The position numbers were made by a program, and so were the translations under genes. From the NCBI GenBank assembly GCA_030430565.1, contig JAUIKS010000005.1:310001-374000 (forward strand): a stretch of DNA of 64,000 nucleotides, given 5' to 3'. This DNA comes from Polyangia bacterium. Its GTDB lineage: Bacteria > Myxococcota_A > Polyangia > Nannocystales > Nannocystaceae. The notes beneath the pieces were generated by a model. It saw nothing but the letters and a program-made list of their open reading frames with translations, was not told the origin of the DNA and did no database searches. Positions 26,715 through 34,773 of this stretch are shown here, piece by piece (position 1 is the first letter of the stretch; each line of letters begins with the position of its first letter).

Positions 26715-27563
26715 TCACACGCGACGCGGGCCCCACGGGGGCGCCTCGCCCTCGCGAATCGCGGCGAAGTGCGCGCGACCGATCGCCGCTTCGCCTGTAT
26801 CCACACACTGTTCGTAGGCCTGCCGCTCCAGCTCTAGCCGAGCGTCCTCGGCTCGTCCGAGGCTGGCGAGAAGTCCTCGTTTGAAGGCCGCGACCGCCGT
26901 CGGCGAGCGCGTGCGCAGCAGCTCCGCGAGCGTGTGCACGCGCGCCATCCCGGCGTCGTGGTCGGCGACCAACTCCTGGACCAGCCCGACGCGCAGCGCC
27001 TCCTCGGCGCCGACGCGCTCGCCGGTGCAGCCGAGGCGCAGCGCTTGGGCGGGACCGAGCGCGAGCGCGAGCTCAGCGGTCCCGCGCGCCCCCGGCAGAA
27101 TCCCGAGGCCGGTCTCGGGGAGCCCGAAGCTCGCCGTGGGCGTCGCCAGGGTGTAATCGGCCGTGAGCAGGAACTCGGCGCCCCAGCCCAGCGTGACGCC
27201 GTGGCTGAGCACCACCGTGAACAGCGGGAGGTGTCGGAGCCGACGCATCAAGGCGCGCTGACGGATGACGTGCTGCTTGACCCGCGCGTCGTCCCAACCT
27301 GTACGCTCGGTCACGTTCGCCCCGGCGATGAAGAGCGGCGTCCCGCGCCGGCTGAAGCGTCGGCTCGTGGTGCACAGGCAGCGGATCGGGCTGTCGTCTC
27401 GCTCGAGGATCTCGCACAGCGCTTCGAAGCCGGCGAGCTGGGCGGTCCCGACCTCGTTGGCCTTGCCGTGCTCCAGATCGAGCACGAGCAGCCGTCGCGC
27501 TTCGTCGTGGTGAGGATGCAGTCCTAGCTCGGTGAGACGTTGCACGTGCGCGGCGAAGGTCAT
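26715..27563 (-). CDS. Enoyl-CoA hydratase/isomerase (crotonase) family protein
   Basis: Crotonase-fold enzymes act on acyl-CoA thioesters. The 282-residue protein has the oxyanion-hole segment FIAGANVTE, THGWGAE-type loop VTLGWGAEFLLTADYTLA with Glu130, and FGLPETGLGILPGARGT with Glu150. The 20-residue spacing equals that of the catalytic pair Glu144/Glu164 in rat enoyl-CoA hydratase, so hydratase chemistry is possible. The C-terminal half is normal (LGCTGERVGAEEALRVGLVQELV). The substrate is unknown, and no fatty-acid genes lie nearby. A -10-like TACCCT (27571-27576, minus) sits 7 nt before the ATG. Confidence 0.87.
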   Translation of the reverse strand: MTFAAHVQRLTELGLHPHHDEARRLLVLDLEHGKANEVGTAQLAGFEALCEILERDDSPIRCLCTTSRRFSRRGTPLFIAGANVTERTGWDDARVKQHVIRQRALMRRLRHLPLFTVVLSHGVTLGWGAEFLLTADYTLATPTASFGLPETGLGILPGARGTAELALALGPAQALRLGCTGERVGAEEALRVGLVQELVADHDAGMARVHTLAELLRTRSPTAVAAFKRGLLASLGRAEDARLELERQAYEQCVDTGEAAIGRAHFAAIREGEAPPWGPRRV

Positions 27564-27660
27564 CGCGCGCAGGGTACGGGAAAGGCGGGTCGCGTGCAGC
27601 CGGTCGAGAGCCCGCGCGCGCGCCTCGAAAAACGATGTTTTTGCGGCGAGTCGACGTCGC

Positions 27661-28305
27661 TCAGACTGGCGCGTTCGCGCGGAGCAGCCGGCTGTAGTCC
27701 TCGGGCGTGTCGATGTTGTCGAGCACCGCGGGGTCGTCGACCGCGACGTCGCGCCGGAGCTCCTTGACCTCCGGGAGCAGGAACAGGTCGCGTGGGCTGT
27801 TGCCCCCGCGGGCCGGCAGCGCGAGCAGCACGCGGCGCATGAACGCGGGGTAGAGGATCGGGTGCCCTCGGCGCCCCTCGTGGACCGGTTGATAGATCCC
27901 GCGCGGCGCGCTTCGGTGGGCCGCGACCAGGGCCGCGACCGTGTCGGCGCGCACGTGCGGTCGATCGACGGTCAGGATCAGCGCGGCGTGCTCGGGCGTG
28001 GCGCGCTCGTCGAGCCACCGGAGCCCGCACTGCAGACTCGACAGCTGACCCAAGGACCATACCTCGTTGTACTGCAGCGCGGCGCGCCCGAGCTGCGCAG
28101 GCGGCAGCTCGACGGCGCCCGAGACCGCGATGATCGGCGCGCAGCCGGCCAGCTCGGCCTGGCGGATCGTGTGGCGGAGCAGGCTCTCGCCGCGCCACTC
28201 GAGCAGCGCCTTCGGCTCGCCCATTCGACTCGAGGCGCCCGCCGCCAGCACCACTGCGGCTGGCGGCCTCGCCGTCCTTCGCTCTGTTCTGCTCCGCGTA
28301 CGCAC
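27661..28305 (-). CDS. MobA/MocA-like nucleotidyltransferase
   Basis: The 214-residue protein has the NTP-transferase signature VVLAAGASSRMGEPKALLEW, which binds the nucleotide and metal. It continues with TVDRPHVRADTV (metal-binding Asp), GHPILYP and DNIDTPEDYSRL. This pattern fits the MocA/CoxC-type branch that makes molybdenum cofactor dinucleotides (cytidylyl- or guanylyltransferase). XdhC, a molybdoenzyme maturation factor, is encoded two genes upstream on the same strand, which supports a molybdenum cofactor role. No molybdoenzyme gene is visible here. The GTG start is uncertain. Its start codon is 27 nt past the stop of the preceding lipoprotein gene. Confidence 0.82.
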   Translation of the reverse strand: MRTRSRTERRTARPPAAVVLAAGASSRMGEPKALLEWRGESLLRHTIRQAELAGCAPIIAVSGAVELPPAQLGRAALQYNEVWSLGQLSSLQCGLRWLDERATPEHAALILTVDRPHVRADTVAALVAAHRSAPRGIYQPVHEGRRGHPILYPAFMRRVLLALPARGGNSPRDLFLLPEVKELRRDVAVDDPAVLDNIDTPEDYSRLLRANAPV

Positions 28306-28332
28306 TGCGTCATCTCTCCCTGGCGAACGTCG

Positions 28333-30189
28333 CTACTTGCGCTTGCTCGGCTTGCCCGTGCCCTTCGGCGCGCGGCCGGAGCCCGTCTTGCTGATGGCCT
28401 CGCTCTCAGCTTTTTCGGCCGCCTCGATCTTCTCGAGGAGCTTGACGATCAGCTCGGCGCTCTTCGGGTCCGGGAGCAGCAGCGTCCTCGGGATCCCCGA
28501 GGCCACGGCCGCGCGCTCGGCCTCGACGCGCGCGCCGAAGCCGAGGTCGCTGTTGAGCGTGAGCTTGTCGAGCAGCTTGATGGCGGCCCCCAGCTCCTTG
28601 CGCTGCTTCGCGTCCTCGGCGTCGCGCTGCATGATCGTCAAGACCACGCGCGCGGACTGGGCCGGGTCGACGCCGACGCAGAACTGACAGCCGGTCGTCG
28701 CCGAGCGCGCGAGCGCGAGCCCCTGGTCGCTCGCGAGGTTGCTGCCCGCGCTCTGCCCGATCTTGCCGGCGAGCTCGCGGGCGCCCGGCCCGAGGGCGAT
28801 GAAGGCGACGCCGCCGCTGACCTGACTGACGAGCTCGAGCTCGTTCTTGCTCGTGAGCATGAACGAGGCCTCGTCGAATTCTTTGACGAAGTCCTTGGGG
28901 ACGCCGACCGAGAGCAGGTCGGCCTTCCCCAGCCCGGTGCGCGCGGACTCCGGCTTCCAGTTGACCTTGAAGCTCGCGGCCGCGCTGCCGCCGGCCAGCT
29001 CTTTGTAGGCCGTGAACGCCCGGACGAGCGTGTCCGAGATGCCGCGCAGCGCCGTCTTCGCGCTCGCCTCATCCTTGACGTCGGCGGCGATCAGCGTGGC
29101 CGCCTTGCCCGACTTCGACATGTAGAACGCGAACACCACGTCGTTGGAGACGCCGTCGAGCAGCGTGTGGGTGTTCTGCATCGCGTCGCGCGCGACCGCG
29201 TCGAAGGGGGCCCCGATCTCGTCGATCGGGACGTACTTGTCGATCATCTTGTGCAGCAGCGCCGGGTCGCCCCAGGGCATCGCCATGACCGCGACCGGCT
29301 CTCCTGGGAGCTTTTGCTCGAGCGTGGTCGAGGTCGCGCGCGCGGGCCCTACGGGGTCGAGGCCGAGCTTCCCGAACGGTCCCTTGGCCGCGAGCATCGC
29401 CAGGACATCGCGGTCCGTGCCGGCGTCCATCGTGAACTCGGCCGAGCTGATCTCCGCCGCGATCTCGTCGAGTCGTCGCCCGAGCGCCGACCGGCTCGAG
29501 ATGTCGAGCAGCTCGCTGAGGCGCAGCTCTTCGGTTGGGAAGTCGCGGGCCATGAGCTGCACGCGCGGTCCCTTGCCGCCCTGGCTCACGAGGCCGGCGG
29601 CCTGCGCCAGCGAGGCCTCGTCGAAGCCGAAGTCGAGGGCGCTCGCGCGCTCTTTGAACAGCACCCGGTAGTCCTCGGCGATCAGCTCCCACAGGCCGTT
29701 TCCGAGCGGCTGCGGCCGCTGGGTCTGGGGCACCGCGTCGATCAGCGCGCGCGCGTCGCGGACCGGTACGCTGCCGACCAGCGTGACGTTGTCCGCCGCG
29801 ACCTCACCGTCGGCGGGGAACGTGCCCTCGACGACCATCACCCCGTCGAGGTTGAGGCTGCGCCAGGCAGCCGGCCCGTAGCCCATTTGTAGAAGTATCG
29901 CCTGGGCCTGGGCCCGCAGATCGATGACGTTCTCGGGCGACCAGCGTGACGAGCTGTCCTGAATGAGCTGGAGGACGTCGTCGAGACCGTAGGTCATCAC
30001 GCGGACGTGCATGGGGTCCATCGCCGGGACCGCGGCCGCGGGCGGCATGGGCGACGGCGCGGGCTCTCCCGCGCCCTTGTCATCGTCGACGATCTCGACC
30101 GCTGGTGTGTTCCCCTTCTTCGTGCAGCCCGCGGGCGCGAGCAGGGCTGCGAGGGCCACCGTGGGTACGATCGTGCGGAGCTTCGACAT
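28333..30189 (-). CDS. Large lipoprotein of unknown function between xdhC and mocA-like gene
   Basis: The 618-residue precursor has a signal with lipobox (APAGC, Cys22), a short acidic and Pro/Ala-rich linker and a mixed alpha/beta body. It resembles no catalytic family I know. Phrases such as LDFGFDEASLAQAAGL, LGLDPVGPARATSTTLEQKLPGEPVAVMAMPWGDP and FIALGPGARELAGKIGQ recall the myxobacterial DUF3352-like periplasmic proteins, but this is a weak impression. One CQFC pair occurs late in the protein. The C-terminus is Lys-rich. A -10-like TACACT (30198-30203, minus) precedes the ATG by 8 nt. Confidence 0.7.
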   Translation of the reverse strand: MSKLRTIVPTVALAALLAPAGCTKKGNTPAVEIVDDDKGAGEPAPSPMPPAAAVPAMDPMHVRVMTYGLDDVLQLIQDSSSRWSPENVIDLRAQAQAILLQMGYGPAAWRSLNLDGVMVVEGTFPADGEVAADNVTLVGSVPVRDARALIDAVPQTQRPQPLGNGLWELIAEDYRVLFKERASALDFGFDEASLAQAAGLVSQGGKGPRVQLMARDFPTEELRLSELLDISSRSALGRRLDEIAAEISSAEFTMDAGTDRDVLAMLAAKGPFGKLGLDPVGPARATSTTLEQKLPGEPVAVMAMPWGDPALLHKMIDKYVPIDEIGAPFDAVARDAMQNTHTLLDGVSNDVVFAFYMSKSGKAATLIAADVKDEASAKTALRGISDTLVRAFTAYKELAGGSAAASFKVNWKPESARTGLGKADLLSVGVPKDFVKEFDEASFMLTSKNELELVSQVSGGVAFIALGPGARELAGKIGQSAGSNLASDQGLALARSATTGCQFCVGVDPAQSARVVLTIMQRDAEDAKQRKELGAAIKLLDKLTLNSDLGFGARVEAERAAVASGIPRTLLLPDPKSAELIVKLLEKIEAAEKAESEAISKTGSGRAPKGTGKPSKRK

Positions 30190-30341
30190 ACCTCTGCAGT
30201 GTACAACCAGGCCTCGGCATCAGCCTCGCCCGCCCGCTCACAAAGGCGCGCAGGATTGACGGTTTTCGGGAAAAATGGCCAACTGACCGGTCGCGCGGGA
30301 ACGTACCCCGCGGCTCGTGGCGATCGTCCGCGCTTTCGGTT

Positions 30342-31277
30342 TCAGTCCGCTTCGGCCGCGGCGGTCCGCGCGAGCGCGGCGTTCACGACCGTCATCGGCG
30401 CACCACTTCCGCCGCGCCGCTCCGCGACCAATTCGGCGAGCACGCTGATCGCGATCTCTCCAGGCGTGCGACCTCCGAGCGCCAGGCCCACGGGGGCCCG
30501 CAGACGGGAGCGGTCGAGCGAGCCCTCGTGTGCGCGCTCGTCGAGTCGGCGCAGCGCGAGGCGGACCTTCTTTCGGGAGCCGAGCATCCCGATCCAGCGG
30601 TGCGGCCTCCGGAGCAGCTGCGCGAGCGCGCGCTCGTCGGCGCTGTGGTCGGCCGTGGCGATCAGGAAGTAGTCGTTTTTGCCGCTCGTCGGCAGCGCCT
30701 CCGCGAGTCCTGAAAAATCCTCCGCGCCGCGCACGAGCGCGTCGGCGTTCGCGAACGCGGGCGCGTCGAGCCGGGCCGGGCGTCCGTCGACGGCGACCAC
30801 GTGAAAGCCGATCGCGCGGGCGGAATCGATCACGGCGGCCGCGACCTTGCCCGCGCCGATCAAGAACAGCCGCGGCCCGCCCTGCAGGAGCTCGATAAAG
30901 ACCTCCATCGAGCCGCCGCAGCACATCCCGAGGTCGCGGACCAAGTGGGCGTGGATGCGTCGCGGGCGATGATCCGCGAGGCTCGCGCGACAGGCCTCGA
31001 GGACCTGGGCCTCGATCGCGCCGCCGCCGACGGTGCCGACCAGGGTGCCGTCAGCGTGCAGCAAGAGGCGGGCGCCGACGACCTGCGGCGCCGAGCCGGC
31101 GCGCCCGATCACGGTCGCGACCGCGGCGCGTCGGCCCTCGCGCAAGGTCTTGACCATGGCCTCCGCGACCTCGAGATGACCGCCGGCGTCCATCGCCTCG
31201 AACACCGTGTCTGGGCCTGTGGCGCTCGCGGCGGCGGGGAGCGGGGTCTGCTTCGAAGACGGTGAAGAGGCGGACAT
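30342..31277 (-). CDS. xdhC: XdhC-family molybdoenzyme maturation protein
   Basis: XdhC proteins bind molybdenum cofactor, promote its sulfuration and insert it into xanthine-dehydrogenase-type enzymes. The 311-residue protein has the N-terminal XdhC/CoxI domain (AAVATVIGRAGSAPQVVGARLLL, GTVGGGAIEAQVLE, DLGMCCGGSMEVF) and the C-terminal Rossmann-like domain (LFLIGAGKVAAAVIDSARAIGF, DYFLIATADHSADE, IGMLGSRKKVRLAL, LGGRTPGEIAISVLAEL). The CCGG motif supplies the conserved Cys. The MocA-like gene at 27661 makes a functional pair likely. About 50 N-terminal residues are not conserved, so the true start could be later. Confidence 0.88.
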   Translation of the reverse strand: MSASSPSSKQTPLPAAASATGPDTVFEAMDAGGHLEVAEAMVKTLREGRRAAVATVIGRAGSAPQVVGARLLLHADGTLVGTVGGGAIEAQVLEACRASLADHRPRRIHAHLVRDLGMCCGGSMEVFIELLQGGPRLFLIGAGKVAAAVIDSARAIGFHVVAVDGRPARLDAPAFANADALVRGAEDFSGLAEALPTSGKNDYFLIATADHSADERALAQLLRRPHRWIGMLGSRKKVRLALRRLDERAHEGSLDRSRLRAPVGLALGGRTPGEIAISVLAELVAERRGGSGAPMTVVNAALARTAAAEAD

Positions 31278-31514
31278 GGGATCGTAAAGAAACGGTCAGA
31301 GGAGGGCGCGCTCCAGTGTAGCAGCGGCGCGCGCTCGGTTCGGTCGGGACCCGCTGGGGGTCTGCTGCGGGTGCGACGGGGTGGCTGCGTTCGTAGGTCA
31401 TTGCCGCGGATCTGCTCGCCCGTGATACAGTCTCTCACCGTTGTGTACGTCGCCGTTGAGGAGCTCGCGGCGAGCGAGACGACTTGAAAAAGACTCGTCA
31501 AGGAGGAGCCGAGC

Positions 31515-32234
31515 ATGCGAAGCAATCACGTGATCGTGACCCTGGCCGCGGTACTGGCGATGGCTGTCAGCACCGGCGCTTGTGATGGTGGGGATTCTGG
31601 CAAGGACAAGATCCTCGACGGGATCGGGCCGGCGTCCAAGAAGCTGGATGAGATCCCTAAAGCCAAGCCGAAGATGACGCCCGAGGAGCTCAAAGAGGCG
31701 CGGCGCAAAGCCGGCTTTAAGGACATGGACGAGATCGCGGCGGAGAACGCGAAGGAGTTCGAGAAAGGCGCGCGCGAGTACGTCAAGACGCGGATCAAGG
31801 AGTACCGCGCCTTCCTCGCCGACATCCGCGCGAACCTCGACGACATCGAGAAGCAGGCCGGCGCGTGGTCCAAGGCGAAGGACCCGCAGAAGTCCTTTGA
31901 CAAGTGGAAGGCGAAGTTCAAGGACGTCGCCAAAGATCTGACCAAGCGCTACGACAAGATGACCGGGAACGGCGCCGAGGGCGGGAACACGCAGGTGTCC
32001 CTCGGGAAGGCGTTTCGCGGCTGGGAGGACCTGAAAGCTGACCTCAGCCCCGACATCGGGAGCAACGAGCGGTTCGCGACAGCCCTCGAGGACATCCGCA
32101 AGAACCTCGGCGAGGTCGAGAAGTCACTCGATGACATCGACAAGGACGAGAGCCTCGTCATCAACAAGTTCTACAAGGAAGGCGAGGAAGGCGGCGAAGA
32201 GGGCGGCGACGAAGGGGGCGGCGACGGCGAATAG
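31515..32234 (+). CDS. Helical lipoprotein with Gly/Glu-rich tail, unknown function
   Basis: The 239-residue precursor has a signal with lipobox (STGAC, Cys23). A Lys/Glu-rich, mainly helical body (EFEKGAREYVKTRIKEYRAF, FDKWKAKFKDVAKDL) follows, with a low-complexity tail of Glu, Gly and Asp. AAGGAGGAG (31500-31508) lies 6 nt before the ATG, one of the best ribosome-binding sites in the window, so strong expression is likely. The helical body may form a coiled coil. The next gene downstream encodes another acidic lipoprotein. I do not recognise a family. Confidence 0.75.
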   Translation: MRSNHVIVTLAAVLAMAVSTGACDGGDSGKDKILDGIGPASKKLDEIPKAKPKMTPEELKEARRKAGFKDMDEIAAENAKEFEKGAREYVKTRIKEYRAFLADIRANLDDIEKQAGAWSKAKDPQKSFDKWKAKFKDVAKDLTKRYDKMTGNGAEGGNTQVSLGKAFRGWEDLKADLSPDIGSNERFATALEDIRKNLGEVEKSLDDIDKDESLVINKFYKEGEEGGEEGGDEGGGDGE

Positions 32235-32395
32235 GAGCGAATCGCTCGCGCGTCAGGTCGTCCCCACGCGTTCCCCACGCGCACGCGCGCTGAAGACAGC
32301 TCTCAAGTGGCCCGCGCTGTTGCGCGCGTCCGCCGAGAAACCGGCCCCTGGGCATGGGTCCTAGCTCACACGGCGGGGCTCAATTCGACCTGGTC

Positions 32396-32414
32396 TTGTC
32401 GACATTGCCGACAA
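32396..32414. promoter_or_regulatory. Inverted repeat upstream of the acidic mini-lipoprotein gene
   Basis: TTGTCG and CGACAA form a perfect 6-bp inverted repeat with a 7-nt spacer, 118 nt before the ATG at 32532 in a relatively AT-rich stretch. It could be an operator. No protein can be assigned. Confidence 0.3.
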
Positions 32415-32531
32415 TTTGCAGTAACCAGCCTACTAGCTGGTACCATTCTGCGAGATCGATGCCCCCGGACAACGCGGGGGTCCCAATCCCCCAGAACAGA
32501 AAAACCTGGGCCCTTCACGGAGACCGAATTC

Positions 32532-32780
32532 ATGAAGACGATCAAGTTCGCACTCGCTCTTGGCGCGCTGTCCCTCGCACTGGCGGGCTGTGGCGACAAG
32601 AAGTCCCCCGACACCACCACCCCCGAAGAGGGCGCCGCTGAGGCTGCCGAGGCCGCTGAGGGCGGCGAAGAGGCCGCTGAGGAGGCTCCCGCCGAGGAGG
32701 AGGCCCCCGCCGAGGAGGCCGCTGAAGAGGGTGGCGAGGACGTCGAAGAAGGCGGCGAAGAGGCCGAGCCCGAGGCCTAG
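32532..32780 (+). CDS. Very acidic small lipoprotein
   Basis: The 82-residue precursor has a textbook lipoprotein signal (MKTIKFALALGALSLALAGC, Cys20). Apart from a short GDKKSPDTTTP spacer, the mature part is almost only Glu, Ala, Gly, Pro and Asp. It is probably an unstructured, highly negative surface or periplasmic chain. The spacing to the previous gene (297 bases) and a strong terminator right after suggest its own transcript. The function is unknown. Low-complexity composition makes homology calls unsafe. Confidence 0.75.
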   Translation: MKTIKFALALGALSLALAGCGDKKSPDTTTPEEGAAEAAEAAEGGEEAAEEAPAEEEAPAEEAAEEGGEDVEEGGEEAEPEA

Positions 32781-32833
32781 TCCCGGACCCGCCATAGTGG
32801 CGATCCGACGTACGTCGGTTACAACTCACAACG

Positions 32834-32872
32834 GAGCCAGGCTGGTCTTCCAGCCTGGCTCTCGTTTCTTTC
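32834..32872 (+). terminator. Strong intrinsic terminator
   Basis: A perfect 12-bp stem GAGCCAGGCTGG / CCAGCCTGGCTC (arms 32834-32845 and 32850-32861) with loop TCTT is followed by TCGTTTCTTTCT. It ends the acidic lipoprotein transcript. Confidence 0.93.
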
Positions 32873-32937
32873 TGGCCTCGCGCGCGCGTCTTCGGGCTGG
32901 TCCCGACTCTCACGATTGATTACAAACCAGCCCGCCG

Positions 32938-34773
32938 GTGCAGATCATCGTTCAATTCCTGGCTCGCTACGCCCGGCAGAACATCCCGTACTACGCGCTC
33001 GGTTTGGTGATGCTGTTTATCACCAACTACGCCGTGGTCCGGATCCCGACGCTGATCGGCGAGTCGTTGACGATCCTCGGCGAGCCGGGGCCGACGGCTG
33101 TGCTCCAGGGCCAGGCGATCGCGCGCGAGCTGGTGCTGTGGGCGGTGATCGTCGTGGTCGCGCGCACGCTCTCGCGGGTGTTGTTCTTCAACCCCGGGCG
33201 CGAGGTCGAATTTCGCATCGGCCTCGACCTGTTTCGTCACCTGCTGACCCTTCAGCGGCCGTTCTACATGCGCCGCAAGATCGGCGAGCTGGTCAGCATC
33301 GCCACCAACGACACCTCGGCCGCGCGCCTGCTCGTGGGCTTCGCCGGCCTCCAGGTCGCCAACGTCGCCTTCGCGCTCCCGCTGCACGTCTACCGGATGT
33401 GGGTCACCGACTGGGTGCTGACGCTGTGGTGTCTGGCGCCGGTCGCGATCGGCGGCATCTACATGCGCCAGACGGTGCGCAGCTTCTACGGCCTGATCCG
33501 TCACTCGCAAGAGCGGCTCGCGCGGCTCTCCGATCGAATCCTCGAGAGCTACGCCGGCATCGCGACAACCCGCGCGCATGTGGGGGAGGAGGCGATCGCG
33601 CGCCGGTTTGACGAGCGCAACCTCGAGTACCTGTCGCTCCTGCTCCGCATCTCGCGGATCCGCGCGTTCTCGATGCCGGCGCTCGGCTTCTCCGGGCTCG
33701 TCGCCACCGGCATCGTGCTCTGGGTCGGTGGCGACCGCGTGATCGCCGGCTACATGGATATCGGCGATATGGCGACCTTCACGACCTTGCTCATCAGCCT
33801 GGTCGGTCTGCTGATGTCGCTCGCGTGGGTCCTGGCCGCGATCTCGCGCGGGATCGTCTCGCTCGGGCGCATCGACGCCGTGATGCAGACGCCGGTCGAG
33901 CTGCCGCCGGTCGTCGAGGATCGCTTCACGCTCTCGGGCCCGCCCGCGCTCGAGCTGCGCGGGCTCACGTTCTCGTACCCGGACGATGACGAGCCTGCGC
34001 TTTCAGACATCTCGATCTCGCTCGCGCCCGGACAGACCCTCGGGATCTTCGGTCGCACCGGCGCCGGCAAGACGACGCTCATCAACCTGCTCGCGCGGGT
34101 CTACACCCCGGCGCCCGGCAGCGTGTGGATCGACCGGCGCGACATGAACGGGATCGAGCTCGACGCGCTGCGGGCCGCGCTCGCGGTCGTCCCCCAGGAC
34201 CCGTTCCTGTTCTCGACCACGCTGCGCGAGAACATCCGGCTCCGTGGCGAGCGCAGCCGGCGTGGGCCCGATGACGACGCCGCGCGCTCCGGCGTCCGCG
34301 CCGAGCCGGAGGGCGCCGACCCGCGGCTCGACCAAGTGCTCGCGGAGGCCTGCCTCGTCGATGACATCAAGAACCTCCCCGAGGGCCTCGACACCGTGGT
34401 CGGCGAGCGCGGCGTGATGCTCTCGGGCGGTCAGCGGCAGCGGACCGCGCTCGCGCGCGCGCTCTACCAGCGCCCGCACCTGCTGCTGCTCGACGACGTG
34501 CTGAGCGCCGTCGACCAGGGCACCGAGGCGCGCCTGGTCGCCGCGATCCGCGGGCTCCAGAGCGCGCGTGACGGCGGCGGGGCGCCGACCACCGTGATCG
34601 TCTCGCACCGCACGAGCGTGCTCGAGCACGCCGACGAGATCGTCGTGCTCGAGCACGGCCGGATCACCGAGCGCGGCACCCACGAGCAGCTGATCGCGCG
34701 CGGCGGTCACTACGCCGAGACCCACACGCACCAGAGCGCGCAGGGCGAGGGCGAGGGGGACGGCAATGGCTGA
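32938..34773 (+). CDS. ABC exporter half-transporter, subunit with non-canonical Walker B
   Basis: The 611-residue protein has six predicted membrane helices (about 15-300) and an ATPase domain (about 335-600). The ATPase has Walker A GRTGAGKTT, Q-loop VVPQDPFLF, signature LSGGQRQR and Walker B LLLLDDVLSAVD, where Asp replaces the catalytic Glu, then H-loop IVSHRT. An acidic/Arg-rich insert of about 30 residues sits before the signature. It matches the first subunit of heterodimeric exporters (TM287/BmrC/MdlA-like). The partner gene overlaps its 3' end by 8 bp. The start codon is GTG. The cargo is unknown; lipids or drugs are usual for this group. Confidence 0.92.
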   Translation: MQIIVQFLARYARQNIPYYALGLVMLFITNYAVVRIPTLIGESLTILGEPGPTAVLQGQAIARELVLWAVIVVVARTLSRVLFFNPGREVEFRIGLDLFRHLLTLQRPFYMRRKIGELVSIATNDTSAARLLVGFAGLQVANVAFALPLHVYRMWVTDWVLTLWCLAPVAIGGIYMRQTVRSFYGLIRHSQERLARLSDRILESYAGIATTRAHVGEEAIARRFDERNLEYLSLLLRISRIRAFSMPALGFSGLVATGIVLWVGGDRVIAGYMDIGDMATFTTLLISLVGLLMSLAWVLAAISRGIVSLGRIDAVMQTPVELPPVVEDRFTLSGPPALELRGLTFSYPDDDEPALSDISISLAPGQTLGIFGRTGAGKTTLINLLARVYTPAPGSVWIDRRDMNGIELDALRAALAVVPQDPFLFSTTLRENIRLRGERSRRGPDDDAARSGVRAEPEGADPRLDQVLAEACLVDDIKNLPEGLDTVVGERGVMLSGGQRQRTALARALYQRPHLLLLDDVLSAVDQGTEARLVAAIRGLQSARDGGGAPTTVIVSHRTSVLEHADEIVVLEHGRITERGTHEQLIARGGHYAETHTHQSAQGEGEGDGNG

